Source: Emiliania huxleyi CCMP1516
Lineage: Eukaryota; Haptophyta; Isochrysidales; Noelaerhabdaceae
DNA: 64,000 nucleotides
Reading direction: 5' to 3'
NCBI RefSeq assembly: GCF_000372725.1
Contig: NW_005195301.1
Coordinates: forward strand, 367,435 to 431,434
Part shown: positions 20,189-34,311 of the stretch, piece by piece
Layout: every line of letters starts with the position of its first letter
Numbering within the stretch: the first letter of the stretch is position 1
Position numbers and translations under genes: made by a program
Notes under the pieces: model-generated
Seen by the model: the letters and a program-made list of their open reading frames with translations, nothing else
Database searches by the model: none
What the model was told of the DNA's origin: nothing

Positions 20189-20461
20189 GCGTGCCTATTC
20201 CCGCACGACCCGCAATTTCGCGGCCGGCAGGTTGTGACGATGCACAACCAGCGCGATTTCGTCTTCTTCCGCCACCACCGGTACATCTTTGAGCAAAAGG
20301 AGGAGCGGGGGCAGGTCTCGGCGCGGCTGCAGGAGCTCGGCCCGCGCTTCACGCTGCGGCTCAAGTCTCTCCAGCTTGGCACCTTCGATACGCAGCACGG
20401 CGAGTACGAGTGGAAGCACAAACCGGAGCTCGACACGAGCCGCAGGCGCTTCCACGTATAG
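20189..20461 (+). CDS. RPF1: Ribosome production factor 1 (Brix domain), last exon
   Basis: The exon opens after an AG at 20187-20188 and ends at a TAG at 20459-20461, coding 90 residues in one frame. It contains [25 protein letters not shown], then [24 protein letters not shown] and DTSRRRFHV at the C-terminus. This is the conserved end of RPF1, including the sigma70-like motif of the Brix superfamily. RPF1 acts in the nucleolus in 60S subunit assembly with the 27S pre-rRNA. The N-terminal three quarters are missing because of the gap just upstream; whether more exons lie before it could not be determined. Confidence 0.88.
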   Translation, partial: ACLFPHDPQFRGRQVVTMHNQRDFVFFRHHRYIFEQKEERGQVSARLQELGPRFTLRLKSLQLGTFDTQHGEYEWKHKPELDTSRRRFHV

Positions 20462-20546
20462 ACGGCCCGCCATGTGTTTTACCGCCCGGGTGGTTGTGGT
20501 TGAGAGGGGAAATTTGGGAATGAGTGATGAGCATAAATAAATAAAT

Positions 20547-20632
20547 AGAGCAGACATCTCCAGGAGAGATGGGCGACGCACGAACACATAGAGCAGACAT
20601 CTCCAGGAGAGATGGGCGACGCACGAACACAC
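20547..20632 (+). repeat. 43-bp direct tandem repeat, two copies
   Basis: The unit starting AGAGCAGACATCTCCAGG is repeated head to tail immediately after the RPF1 stop region. Confidence 0.95.
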
Positions 20633-20761
20633 ACCCCCTCGTCTACTCGGCTTGTTGTGCGAGTATATGGGCCAAAAGCGTCGAAAATGTCCCAAAAAGC
20701 GTGTCTCGAGTTTGTTGCAGCTCCGCAGCCTGCGCGCGCTGCCGGGACGCACCGCTCGCGC

Positions 20762-20800
20762 GTTCGGCACACTCGGTGGACCCCACCGAGTGTGCCGAAC
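20762..20800. repeat. Perfect 18-bp inverted repeat with 3-base loop
   Basis: GTTCGGCACACTCGGTGG, loop ACC, then its exact reverse complement. It can form a hairpin or cruciform. There is no T-run after it. Confidence 0.95.
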
Positions 20801-21825
20801 CAACGGGAGTGAGTAGGCTCGACGCCGTACTCGAGATGGAGCTGCAGAAAGTACGCCGCCGAGCGTGCCACCGACGGCGTCCCGGCGGCGGTGATGGAGT
20901 GTGAGACCTGAGGCTGCGGAGGTGACGCCTGAGGTACCAGTCCGTGCACAGCGACTCAGCCGGCGACCGCCACGGGCTCAGACGAGACTTGTCGACGCGT
21001 TCCGGCTCAGCTTCACCGTGGTCATCGGGCGTCTGTCGACGTCAGGACCACCCATACAGCTCGCGGGTTTGAGGTCGCAAGAGCCAAGATGGTGGCGTTT
21101 GGACATCCCAACCATCACACAAGACAGCCTGTAGGTGGTGGCGGGACGGCGCAGTGTTTGTGGCACTCGGCAGTAGGCACCCGCGGCACGGCCCCGCTGT
21201 CGGCTCTCGCTGGCTGCGGAACCGGCCCCAGAGGGGGACGGTCCGGGCGAGTGTGGCAGCTCCTGCGCTAGTCTGGGCACCCTCTATCATAGCACTACTG
21301 ATCCCGGTCATTAGAGCTGCCAGGGATAGCGTCAGGAGCCTATAGGAGTCAAAACCCCTCATATTTGAGACATCGTGGCCCATATATACTCGCACAACGA
21401 GCCACTCGGGCGGCATCGTGGGTGAGACCCTGGGCAGTCAGAGAGGCTGACAGTAAGTGGCGGGCTGAGAACTCGGGCCTCTCCCGACCCGCCATCGCTG
21501 CCTAAGGGAGGATCCTATCGGCCACTAGACCTGACAGATCAGAGGCGCACACCGCGCCCTGTCCCAGCTCCCCCACTCCTCACACTGGGTTTGCAGTGCG
21601 CGGCCTCGCCACCTCCCTACCAGGGCAAACCCCCTCTCTCCCCCTAGGTGCTGCACTTGACGTCCATAGAAGGCGCGCGGCAGAGGCGGGAGGGAGGCGG
21701 GGAGAATCTAGCTCGCTCTGGCAGGGAGGCAAGGGTGTGATAGAGTGTTTTGGGTGAGAACAGGCGGAGTGTGTATGCCTGTACGCGATTGGGAGAGCAC
21801 TCGTGACGAGGCATGGTTAGGCGAG

Positions 21826-21910
21826 TGGCAGTCGCTAGTGCGGACTTGCTAAGTCGTGTGTGCTCCCTTTTGCTTGCTAAGACTGGAACAATCTTTCTTT
21901 TTTTGACGCA
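21826..21910 (+). mobile_element. SINE-like element, copy A
   Basis: The block GGCGAGTGGCAGTCGC...GGAACAATC followed by a T-rich tail is about 80 bases and matches the reverse complement of 30006-30085. The 5' head resembles a tRNA D-arm (A box), but no clean B box was found. Confidence 0.6.
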
Positions 21911-22159
21911 CGAACACACTACACAGAGGGACAGTGCGCACCCCGCCCCGCTCGCAGGGCGTGCAGCACACAGCGGCAACACAAGACATATCTACGCTGT
22001 GCGCCTCCTCGGGATTTCTGGGGAGGTAGAAGTGATGAGCAACCTCTGTGCGATTTGAGCCCGTTTTCTTCAAACTGAAGTTGCCCTCGCGCACAGCAGC
22101 GCCGGAAGCGCGGTGCAGCCTGCTCCCGCATCATTCGACTCGAGGTGGCAAAGTAAGGA

Positions 22160-26308
<4,149 letters not shown>

Positions 26309-27662
26309 AGGGGGGGGGGGGGAGGCTCTCCTTTTGGGCGGGCGGGCGGGCGGCGGGGGGGGGGGGGGGGGGGGAGTGCTAGGTGCGCGGACCACGTGGC
26401 GCGGCCACAATCTGGTGGTCGGAGCTCCGTCGCGGGGCGCGACGACCCCCTTTTTGCGTTTCGCGCGCCGCGATGCCCGTGGTAGACGCGCAATAGTGAG
26501 AGAGAGTCGAGACCAAACACGAATATACGTAAATCGTACACATATTCATAGTATCAGAGCTGTGCTGGCTGCTGAGGCCTGAGCCTAAGGCCCCACCCAA
26601 GGGCTCTTTTTTTCATATTAAGACACATATATACGTGGCTGGGTTCACAGCGATTGTAGGAAAATTGGGGGAACACTTGACGGTCGCGTGTGGAGTTGAA
26701 ACTCCGGAGTAAAAATTCGAACGCGTTCTCTCACGGTGACCAAAAAATGTCCACCTCAGAGGCACCTCCGGAGGCAGGCCGCCGCACGCCGGCGACACAG
26801 CTCCAGCTGTCGAACTGACCCGCAGCTCCTCTCAGAGCGGGAACTGTGACGAAAGTTGACTGAGGCGGTTGTCAGGAATCATCATACGGATCACATGGTG
26901 GCTCTCTCATGACGGGAGACCGCCCGACCACTCCTGGGTGGCACTGCCACCGGTGTCGCTCGACGTCCTGTCGACAGCGTGCCGACAGCGACACAGACCA
27001 TGTGGGACGCGTCGAGTATCGACCTCTACTGCTTACCCAGCCTTCGAGTGTACCATGGCTATGGTCCCACACCTACTGGTGTCCACCTCAGAGACCGCAG
27101 GAGGTCATGAGGGTCGATGGGAGTGCCAACCCCACAATGCCTAAAAACCCAGCCCCGGGGTTCGTCACGCGGTTTTGCCCTGTGTTAGTGCTAGCACGCG
27201 CCGTTCCGCACCTGTGTCGAGCCTCTCTTGCGTACATTCCCGTAGGAGGATTTTGGCCGTTCTGTGTATCTCGAGACCTCGAGAGAAGGCCGCCCGAGAA
27301 GGGCTCCCCGAGGGCCCAAGTCAAGAAAATTGGCTTTCTTTCTTGTGCGTGGTGTACCTGTGTTAGTGCCAGTGCGCGCCAGTCCCGTGCCCAGTGTTGT
27401 GCCAGGGAGTTTTGCTTCGCATTTTGACCGCGCAAGATATAAAGGGTGGCTAAGGGCTCTGCCCGCAAGGCGCCCGCATCGCCGTCCCCCATCGCAGACG
27501 CGGTACCATTGACAAATCTGCATATACCCCACACGAACAAATAGCAAAATCCGGATTAGAGGCGAGAAAAAAGAATTGCGAGCCGGCAAGAGAGCCGGCT
27601 GCAGCCGATCAGGGTGGAGCTGGGGTGGAGGCCGACGTGGAACGACCCGAGAATTACATACC
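26309..27662. other. Intergenic with poly-G tracts and a dispersed repeat
   Basis: Two long G runs occur just after the SERCA stop (about 26309-26321 and 26354-26374). About 27185-27240 and 27343-27545 belong to a dispersed repeat family also seen at about 53695-53830, 59518-59592, 59667-59748 and 60345-60437. No supportable exon. Confidence 0.5.
27343..27545 (+). mobile_element. Dispersed repeat, full composite copy
   Basis: Left half: CCTGTGTTAGTGCCAGTGCG through GGGAGTTTTGCTTCGCATTTT and CGCGCAAGATA. Right half: GGGCTCTGCCCGCAAGGCGCC through GACAAATCTGCATATA and ACACGAACAAATAGCAAAAT. The right half recurs inverted at about 53695-53830; the left half recurs at four places near 59.5-60.4 kb. 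No terminal inverted repeat or coding capacity seen, so class is unknown. Confidence 0.6.
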
Positions 27663-28478
27663 ATGGGCCAGCAGCTCGAACTGACGGTCGTGGTGCCAGC
27701 GTTCGACGAGGCTCCCAACATCGAGCCCCTCACGCGCCGTCTGTTTGCGGCTACACGCAAGGCATGCGTGCGCGCCGAGCTCATTGTCGCCGACGACGAG
27801 TCGCCCGGCTCCGCAGCGACGGCGGCTGCGGTGGCCGCGCTGGCAGCCGAGGGGTTCGAGGTGCAGCTCCTCGCACGTAAGCGCGGGGAGGGGCGCGGGC
27901 TCGCATCCGCGGTGCTGAATGGCTTCGGCGCCGCTGCGGCGCCGGTCGTCTTGTGCATGGATGCCGATTTGCAGCACGAGCCCGAAGCTGTGCCGGCGGT
28001 GGCGAGGCCGGTCCTCGACGGCGACGCGGACTTCGCGGTTGGGTCGCGCAACGTCGGGGGCGGTGGTGTCGGCTTCGAGTGGTCGCTCTTACGGCGTGCC
28101 ATCTCCCACGGCGCCACTCTCCTCGCGGTCCCCCTGTCCGGCTCATCGGACCCCATGTCGGGCTTCTTCTGCCTGTCCAAGGAGACGCTCGCGCGCGGCG
28201 CGGCGGCGGGCATCAAGACGAAGGGGTTCAAGATCGGGCTCGAGCTGATGGTTCGCTGCCGCTGCACACGCGTGCGGGACGTGCCAATCACTTTTCGGGA
28301 CCGGCTGGCGGGCGAGTCGAAACTAACGATGAGGCAAAACATAGAGTACGTGCTTCAGCTGGCGGACCTCTACGTCTTCAAGTTCGGGCTCCTCCCCCTC
28401 GTGCTCCCCCTAGCCGCCGCCCTCGCCGCCCTCGCCCTCGCCCTCGCCCTCGCAGTCCGCGCTATGGGCTTGCATTAG
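27663..28478 (+). CDS. DPM1: Dolichol-phosphate mannosyltransferase (DPM1-type GT2)
   Basis: Single exon, 271 residues from ATG 27663. GT2 fold motifs are in order: VVVPAFDEAPNIEPL, the nucleotide-binding ADDESPGS, the catalytic DADLQHEP metal site, VGSRNVGG, DPMSGFF and KGFKIGLELM. It transfers mannose from GDP-mannose to dolichyl phosphate at the ER, feeding N-glycan, GPI and O-mannose assembly. The last 40 residues (LLPLVLPLAAALAALALALAL) form a transmembrane anchor as in yeast Dpm1, unlike the soluble human catalytic subunit, so DPM2/DPM3 partners may not be needed. The ATG sits in a good context (CCATGG). Confidence 0.88.
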   Translation: MGQQLELTVVVPAFDEAPNIEPLTRRLFAATRKACVRAELIVADDESPGSAATAAAVAALAAEGFEVQLLARKRGEGRGLASAVLNGFGAAAAPVVLCMDADLQHEPEAVPAVARPVLDGDADFAVGSRNVGGGGVGFEWSLLRRAISHGATLLAVPLSGSSDPMSGFFCLSKETLARGAAAGIKTKGFKIGLELMVRCRCTRVRDVPITFRDRLAGESKLTMRQNIEYVLQLADLYVFKFGLLPLVLPLAAALAALALALALAVRAMGLH

Positions 28479-28991
28479 CTGGGCGGAGTCTCTCTTCCGC
28501 TCCCTCCCTCTCACTCTCGACTCTCTGGCGGCGGCCGCCGCCGCCGCCGTCCGCTTCCTCGCTCGCTCGCTCGCTCGCTCCTGCTTGCAGCTTGGCCTCG
28601 TTGTAATCGTGAGCTGCCAGCGCTCCTTCCTTAGGGGGTTGCAGATGACGGTCGGGGCTCGTTCCGCCGCCTCGTGGAGGGGGGAAATGTTAATAAGATG
28701 GTAGATCAAATTACTTGAAAGCCTGTCGGCATTCACGTTGTCCCGCGCACAAGGGAAAAAATATCGCGCCGCGCATTAGCACTACGCGCGCACGCAAGAA
28801 GTGGGCGCGCCCGGCGCCCCCCCTGCCTCTCCCGTCCCAAATCCCGCGGGCCCTGGAGCAGGGCAAACTGCCCCACGCCCCCGTCGCCCCTCCTCGCTCG
28901 CCCAGCTTCCACGCTCTCTGCCTCACGGCGCCCGCCTCGCACGAAGCGCGGCACTGACTGAAACAGCGCCCGCAGGCGGCTGCTGTCCCAA
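28479..28991. other. Intergenic between DPM1 and DCN1-like genes
   Basis: Nothing coding recognised. Contains a short (CTCG)n run near 28556-28580. Confidence 0.5.
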
Positions 28992-29777
28992 ATGCCGCCT
29001 CGCAAGCGCGCCGCCGCCACCGCAAAGTCGCCGTCCAAGCCAGCATCCAAGGCGCAGAAGAAGTCCAGGAAGGGAGCAGAGGCGGCTGAGCCGGACGTCG
29101 CCGTCGTCTCGACGGGGCGCGGGCCGCGCACGGCGGCTGAGGTGTGGGGAAACGCCGAGTACGTGGAGGACGGGGTGATGGGCGCGGCCGGCTTCGCAAA
29201 GCTGTGCGAGGCACTCGAGCTGAAGGAGATGTCCTTCGAGGCTTGCTTTCTCAACCACCTCCTCTCGCCGACCGTCGACAACATCATGGTCGTGTGCAAA
29301 ACAAAGGCTGAGCTGCAGCGCTGCATGGAGGGCCTCGGCTGCAGCACGCTGCAAGAGGTTCCGGCCAAGCTGCGCGCGCGGCGGCAGGTGATTGAGAACT
29401 CCTTTGGCACGGCCGACTGGAACCGCTTTTGGAAGTGGCTCTTTGAGATGGGCAAGGCGATCCAGGCGCTCAAGGTGAGCGCGCCGTCAAGCTCGGTGCG
29501 AACGGTGCCGCTCGACGAGGGCCTCCAGCTGATGGATGCGTCGCTCGGCGCGTGGTGGCTGTTCCCAAAGCTGCGCCAGTTCTCGGCGTCGGTCCACGGC
29601 CAGGCCTTCACCAAGGATTTGTGGCTGCAGATTGGCCGTTTCGCAAATCTCACCGCCGTCGGCGTCGTGCTGCGGGACCTGAGCAACTATGACGACGACG
29701 CGGCGGGCGGAGGCAACGCGTGGCCGTGCTTCATCGATGAGCTGGTCGAGTGGGTGCAAGGCGGCGGCGGCGAGTGA
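28992..29777 (+). CDS. DCN1-like protein (cullin neddylation factor)
   Basis: Single exon, 261 residues. The N-terminal 40 are basic (PPRKRAAATAKSPSKPASKAQKK), possibly a nuclear signal. A PONY (potentiating neddylation) domain follows, shown by the C-terminal pattern FTKDLWLQIGRF, RDLSNYDDD and WPCFIDELVEW, preceded by FWKWLFEMGK. DCN1 proteins bind UBC12-NEDD8 and cullins and act as an E3 for cullin neddylation. The UBA domain of canonical DCN1 is not visible. The cullin-binding acidic residues (DDD..W) are retained. Confidence 0.75.
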   Translation: MPPRKRAAATAKSPSKPASKAQKKSRKGAEAAEPDVAVVSTGRGPRTAAEVWGNAEYVEDGVMGAAGFAKLCEALELKEMSFEACFLNHLLSPTVDNIMVVCKTKAELQRCMEGLGCSTLQEVPAKLRARRQVIENSFGTADWNRFWKWLFEMGKAIQALKVSAPSSSVRTVPLDEGLQLMDASLGAWWLFPKLRQFSASVHGQAFTKDLWLQIGRFANLTAVGVVLRDLSNYDDDAAGGGNAWPCFIDELVEWVQGGGGE

Positions 29778-30729
29778 GGCCAGGAACTGAGAGGCCGCGC
29801 TCGCTCTCCGCTGAGACGTGAGAGAGAGCGCGGCGAGAGCGGGGTCGCCCACCGCCCCCCCCCGCGCCACGCCATCCGCGGTCTTTGTGCAGGGTCCGTT
29901 TGTGTGTGTCGGGGGGGTCGGGGTGCGTGTGACTCTGTGTGTGACTCGGTGACGAGCGGTATACCACGCGTGTGAAGCTCGGTCTGACAATTATATTATT
30001 ATAAAAAAAATTGTTCCAGTCTTAGCAAGCAAAAGGGAGCACACACGACTTAGCAAGTCCGCACTAGCGACTGCCACTCGCCAATTATATTATTATAGAG
30101 ACGCAAGAAAGTAGAAACCGCAAAGCCCCACATGCATATCCCCCTGCCCCCGCTCGGGCTCAGCTCCGAAATGCGAAAAGCGAAAACGAGCCCAAGAACT
30201 ATTGCCAAACACGAGACGGCATCAAAATCAAAAATCGAAGCCCGCTCTCCCCGGAGCCCGGTACGCGGTAGCCCGGTTAACCCGCTCACGCCTCGGCCTC
30301 TGCTCGCGCGTCGACGACGCACATCATCCGTGCGGAAAGGAATTGTCCGCCACCCACGCGTAGCTCGGAGGCGCCTCAGCGACAATCGTGCGCGGCGTGG
30401 CGCTGCCGCCGATGCCGATGCCGTGACACCCGTCGCTCGCGGGCGTCTCGACCTGCAGCCGCAATCTGTGACGGAAGCGAGCCGGGTCGTTGCAGAGGAG
30501 CAGCCGCATCGCGTCGTTGACCTCACACAGCCGCTTCAGCGGGCAGGTGGATGCGAGGCAGGACGCGCGCAGCGAAGTGGCGAGGGGCAGTCTGCCAGCG
30601 AGCCAGAAACTGCAGCAGCGGGAGAGTGGTCAAGGTAGGTTGGAGGTGCGGAGGAGGGGGGGGTTCTGTCGCCTGAGCGCCGCGGCTTCAGCCGGCGGAG
30701 ACTCGTCAGACTGCCACAGCGGGTGGCAC
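29778..30729. other. Intergenic, with a SINE-like insertion flanked by target-site duplication
   Basis: Besides the element at 29990-30101, there may be a terminal exon of the LON-like gene around 30322-30530 on the minus strand, which I could not connect. No other gene is supported. Confidence 0.4.
29990..30101 (-). mobile_element. SINE-like element, copy B, with 16-bp target-site duplication
   Basis: On the minus strand GGCGAGTGGCAGTCGC starts an approximately 80-base body ending in GGAACAATTTTTTTT. Both sides carry the same CAATTATATTATTATA (plus strand), a target-site duplication. The tail adjoins the duplication as expected for target-primed reverse transcription. A second copy is at about 21826-21910. 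Confidence 0.75.
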
Positions 30730-31440
30730 CTACGCGGAGGTGTTGCGTGTCGGAGGCAACCACTGGCGATGGCAACACTCTGACGGGCGGCGCCGAGGGT
30801 CACAGAGCGGTCCAAGGCCGAGCTCGTCGTCGAGGTGAGAAGGCTCGAGCGAGAAGGCGCGCTGCTCCACGCCGCGCTCGAGGAGGTCGCGTGCACGCTG
30901 CGCCTCATCGTGCACCCTCTCCTCGCGCGCAGGTGACAACATAGGGTCGTCATCCACAGGCTCAAAGTTCGAGATGGAAGCGCCGCCCTCGCCTCCCTCA
31001 GCTAGGGAGTGGAGTCTTCGTCGGTCGCCGGTGAGGCCGTGCACCACGCCAGACGGCTTATCGCTGAGATGCTGGTCGCAAACCAGCCGCAGCTCCACCG
31101 CAATCCTCCCAACCGGTCCCAGCACGGCAATTCTCGAGTCATAGCGCAACGCGGCCGATATTGCCGCAGCAAGAGGAGAGCTTGATAACGTCACAGCTGA
31201 CCCCGGAAAGAGAACACTTGGGTAACGGACGAGCGGAAGCCTGAGCGTCGCCATACACACGGCGAGACCCAACTCGCTCCGAGAAAGGCCTCGATCTTCT
31301 TCGGCAGCAGCTGATCCTGCTGATCGCCGTGGCCCAGCCTGCCGTAGGTTCCTCTGCCCCAGCTCCGTCCCCCGGCGATATATCGATAGGGCTTCGGGCG
31401 CTCGTTGTGTGATGAAAAGCCGCGAGTATTTCTTTTCCAT
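30730..31440 (-). CDS. Possible LON-domain (Lon N-terminal-like) protein, 3' structure unresolved
   Basis: From ATG 31440 the frame runs 236 codons. Around residue 63 it has ATLRLPLVRYPSVLFPGSAVTL, the typical opening of the Lon substrate-binding domain (LPLxxxxVLFPG). SSPLAAAISAAL and RIAVLGPVGR are in roughly the right order, then an acidic, charged stretch. The frame becomes implausible after about 30800, so an intron probably starts there. A stretch with AMRLLLCNDPARFRHRL on the same strand at about 30400-30530 may be the last exon. No protease or ATPase domain is visible, so this would be a LON-only protein. Confidence 0.4.
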   Translation of the reverse strand: MEKKYSRLFITQRAPEALSIYRRGTELGQRNLRQAGPRRSAGSAAAEEDRGLSRSELGLAVCMATLRLPLVRYPSVLFPGSAVTLSSSPLAAAISAALRYDSRIAVLGPVGRIAVELRLVCDQHLSDKPSGVVHGLTGDRRRLHSLAEGGEGGASISNFEPVDDDPMLSPAREERVHDEAQRARDLLERGVEQRAFSLEPSHLDDELGLGPLCDPRRRPSECCHRQWLPPTRNTSA

Positions 31441-32825
31441 GATTGCGAGAGGAATCGCGAGAGTCGACGACCGCGAGGTTTAGGTTTGTTGTTGGCAAAT
31501 CAAGACAAAGCGAGGTGGAATGAAGGTCGGTGCGAGAGTGACCGACACCGAGTGAGAGAGTGAGGGAGGGAGAGAGAGTAGATAGAGAGCGAGATCGGCC
31601 CAAAATGCCGGGTAGGAGGGGTCTAGGTTACCTCTACCTCTGAGGGCCGGCGGCCCTCTTACCGTTACCTCTGGGCAGCCGTTCGAGGCAGCCGTCGAGG
31701 CAGCCGTGGGCCCTTTACCTCTGTGAAGTAGGCCGTGATTTACCTGTGTGCGTGATCTCGAGTGGGGGATCTCGAGAGAGGGAGATTTTTGAAGACCAAC
31801 AAGAAATCACCACGGCTGATCTCGAGTGATCTCGATGTGATCTCGATACTAAGCTCTAAGTTCTAAGTTAACGATAGAGCATCTGCGATTTTCACTCGCC
31901 GGCTCATGGAGAAGGAAAAATTAAAATGCCCTGAGGCACGAGTGTTTCTGAGATCAGCTTAGGTGAGTGGCAGACATTTCAAAAAATGGGCGCCGCCACA
32001 CTTTCAGAATGGAGGCAAACGCAACGCAGGGCTCAGCTGTGCCCAGACCAAGTCGATTTGTACCAAAGTTGGTAACTGTGAGTTGGTAGACAGTGCCAAA
32101 ACCATGGAATCGAAATGGCTCTTAAATTCGCGCACCTGGTGTCCGCACTGCCGCATGGTGCGAGCCGCCACTCATAACCTCATAAGAAGGTCTCCGCTGC
32201 GATGCTTCTGCTGTCTGCGTCAATGCAGCAACCCATCGAGCGCGTCACTATGACCTGACCCCTCTGATAACCGACGCCGCAAACGGCAAGCCTGCGTCCG
32301 TGTTGCATATGTTCTCCAGTCATGTTCGCATTGCGGTGGATGCCAAATTCGAGCCACTTGAGCAATCATGCACAATCAATGCGCCGAAGAACTGAGACGC
32401 AGATTCTTTGCACCGGGTCAGCAGGCAGGCAGTGCAAGGTCAAGTGGTCGCGGCACTGGTCATTCGCGATGCGGTAGGCGATGCGATCAGCCGCCGGCAA
32501 GCGGCGGTGAAGCCTGGTCACGGGCAGGCGCGCCGCAGGCGAAGCGCTCTCGCGGGGCCTTCCGTCGGTCCCATGGTCGTCCCAACCTCGAGCCCTCGGC
32601 GGGCACGTTCACGGGCGTCCCTCACCTGGGCTCCGTTTACCTCTACCTCCGGCGGTCTGAGACAGGTTTACCTGCCGCCCCCTCCCCGCCAGCCTTACAC
32701 CTACCCCCCGCCCCCGGCCCCGCCCTCCGGCTCCGGCCTCCCCCGCTCCGCGCTCCGGGCAGCGAGAAGCATTACCAAAACGCAAAAGAACCGGCCAGCT
32801 CGTCGTGAGTCTTTCCGTCGCTGCT
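31441..32825. other. Intergenic with dispersed repeats, no gene recognised
   Basis: Includes GTTTGTTGTTGGCAAA at about 31487 (also near 1264 and, inverted, near 10003), a GA-rich run near 31555-31590, and repeated GATCTCGAGTG motifs near 31755-31850. The block at about 31780-31812 resembles one near 18060. Confidence 0.5.
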
Positions 32826-34250
32826 ATGCCCGACCCCATCGAGCTCGTCGAGCTAGCCATCGCGCAGCGCGAGCGTGGCACGATGCACCCGTCGATGGAC
32901 AGCTATGACGGCGCAATGGCACAGACCTGGGGAGGACCGCCGCCGCGCTGGTACCCGGCGGCGTTGGAGCAGTGGCCGTCGCGCTTTGCGGCCGCGGCCG
33001 GCCGGCGTGCGCTTGTCACCGGCGGCACGGGTGGGATCGGCTTTTACGTAGCCAAGCTGCTCTGCCGCGTCGGTCTCACAGTCATCCTGCCGAGCCGCCC
33101 CGACCTGTCCCATGAGGCCGCCTCGGCGGCAGCCGCCATCTCCGCAGCCGTGCCCGACGCAGCGGTGGTGGTGCCCGAGGTTCCGCTCGACCTCGGCTCC
33201 TTCGCGTCGGTCCGCGCCTTTGGCGCGCACATGCGAGCGTCGGGCTCCGCGCCGATCGACACGCTCGTCCTGAACGCCGGCCGCGGAGGCTCCTCCTCGG
33301 GCGCCAACGCGGCCTCTGTGGACGGGGCAGAGGTCTGCGCCCTTCAGACGGCGAGTCTTGAGCCGACACGCAGCCCTTCAGGCGTGAGAGACCTGCGTCT
33401 TGGCAGGTGATCATGCAGGTCAACCTGCTCGGCCACGCGCTGCTCGCCGCCGAGCTGCTGCCGCTCCTCAACCGCTCTGGCTTTGTGCGGGTCGCGGCGC
33501 AGTCGTCGGGCGCGCGCTTCAACGCGAGGGAGGCCGACCTGCGCGCAGACCTCGGCAGCAGCCTCGCCGCCGTCGCCCGCGCCTCGCCGTGGGACCAGTA
33601 CTCAAAGTCAAAAGCCGGGGCGTGCTTGCTGGCGAGCGCGATCCAGCGCCGCCTCGCCGCCGCCGGCCTCGACGGCGCCGCAGTGGCGAGCGACCCGGTG
33701 CTGTGAACAGCGTCTGTTCACACCTGAAGCTGTGAATAGGCGCCGCAGTGGCGAGCGACCCGGGCCTCGCCGCGACGGGAGTCAACGTGCAGCACGACCT
33801 CGCCGCGACGCTGGGCGGCCGGCTGCCAGACACGAAGGCCGTCGCGCCGCACGCCGCCTCGTGTCTCCTCTCTTCTCCCCTCTTCTCGCCTCTCGGGCCG
33901 CGCGGCCTCGTCTCGCCCCCGCCTCGTGCCGCCCACCGCGACCTCGCGCCCTTGCCGCCCAGGCGCTGCACGACGCCGCCGCCCACCACGCGGCCGACGG
34001 CGCCCTCCCCCTCGCCCTCGCCGCGCTGTCGGGCGCGCGCGGCGCCTTCTACGCGACGGCGGGCCGGCGGGCGCGCTCGCTCGAGGAGGCGGCGCACGAG
34101 GTGCGGGCGCCGTTCCCGCGCGGCGACCCCGCCGGGTGGGGGGAGGAGACAGTCGAGGCCTTTTGGGCGCGGTTGGGCGAGGCAACGCCTGGGCTAGTCG
34201 AGGCGTGGGCCGCGGGCAGCCGGCACGAGCAGGACAAGGGCGAGCTGTGA
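32826..34250 (+). CDS. Short-chain dehydrogenase/reductase (retinol dehydrogenase-like)
   Basis: Four exons: 32826-33326, 33407-33674, 33740-33840 and 33963-34250, 385 residues in one frame. NAD(P)-binding TGGTGGIG at about residue 62, LVLNAG, a catalytic Ser in AAQSSGA and YSKSK (YxxxK). ASDPGLAATGV corresponds to the HPGxxxT motif of the retinol/protochlorophyllide reductase-like branch. Substrate unknown. Intron 1 begins with GC after VDG. Intron 2 (33675-33739, 65 bases) is bounded by two copies of a 23-base exon sequence and carries a GTGAACAG-CGT-CTGTTCAC hairpin; choosing GC-AG removes the duplicate and restores the family motif. Intron 3 can be GC-AG or GT-AG three bases later. About 65 residues precede the Rossmann fold. 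Confidence 0.85.
33675..33739 (+). mobile_element. Introner-like intron with flanking exon duplication (copy 2)
   Basis: Intron 2 of the SDR gene. Its first 23 bases repeat the first 23 bases of the following exon. The core is a perfect 8-bp hairpin GTGAACAG/CTGTTCAC with CGT loop, then ACCTGAAGCTGTGAATAG at the 3' splice site. Confidence 0.75.
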
Positions 34251-34311
34251 CGCGAGCGAGAAAGATAAGAGTTAAGAGAGGGCTCGTCTGGAAGAAAAAA
34301 AACGAGCGACA

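Larger units (their letters stand above)
20462..22159. other. Intergenic with tandem repeat, perfect palindrome and SINE-like copy
   Basis: Holds a 43-bp tandem duplication (20547-20632), a perfect 18-bp inverted repeat (20762-20800) and one copy of the short SINE-like element (about 21826-21910). From 20800 to 21820 the DNA has no long conserved frame and nothing I recognise. Confidence 0.5.

Noticed and set aside
21000-21640. Structured RNA or rRNA-like segment
   Set aside because: Short stem-rich words are present but nothing matches rRNA, snRNA or SRP motifs that I know.
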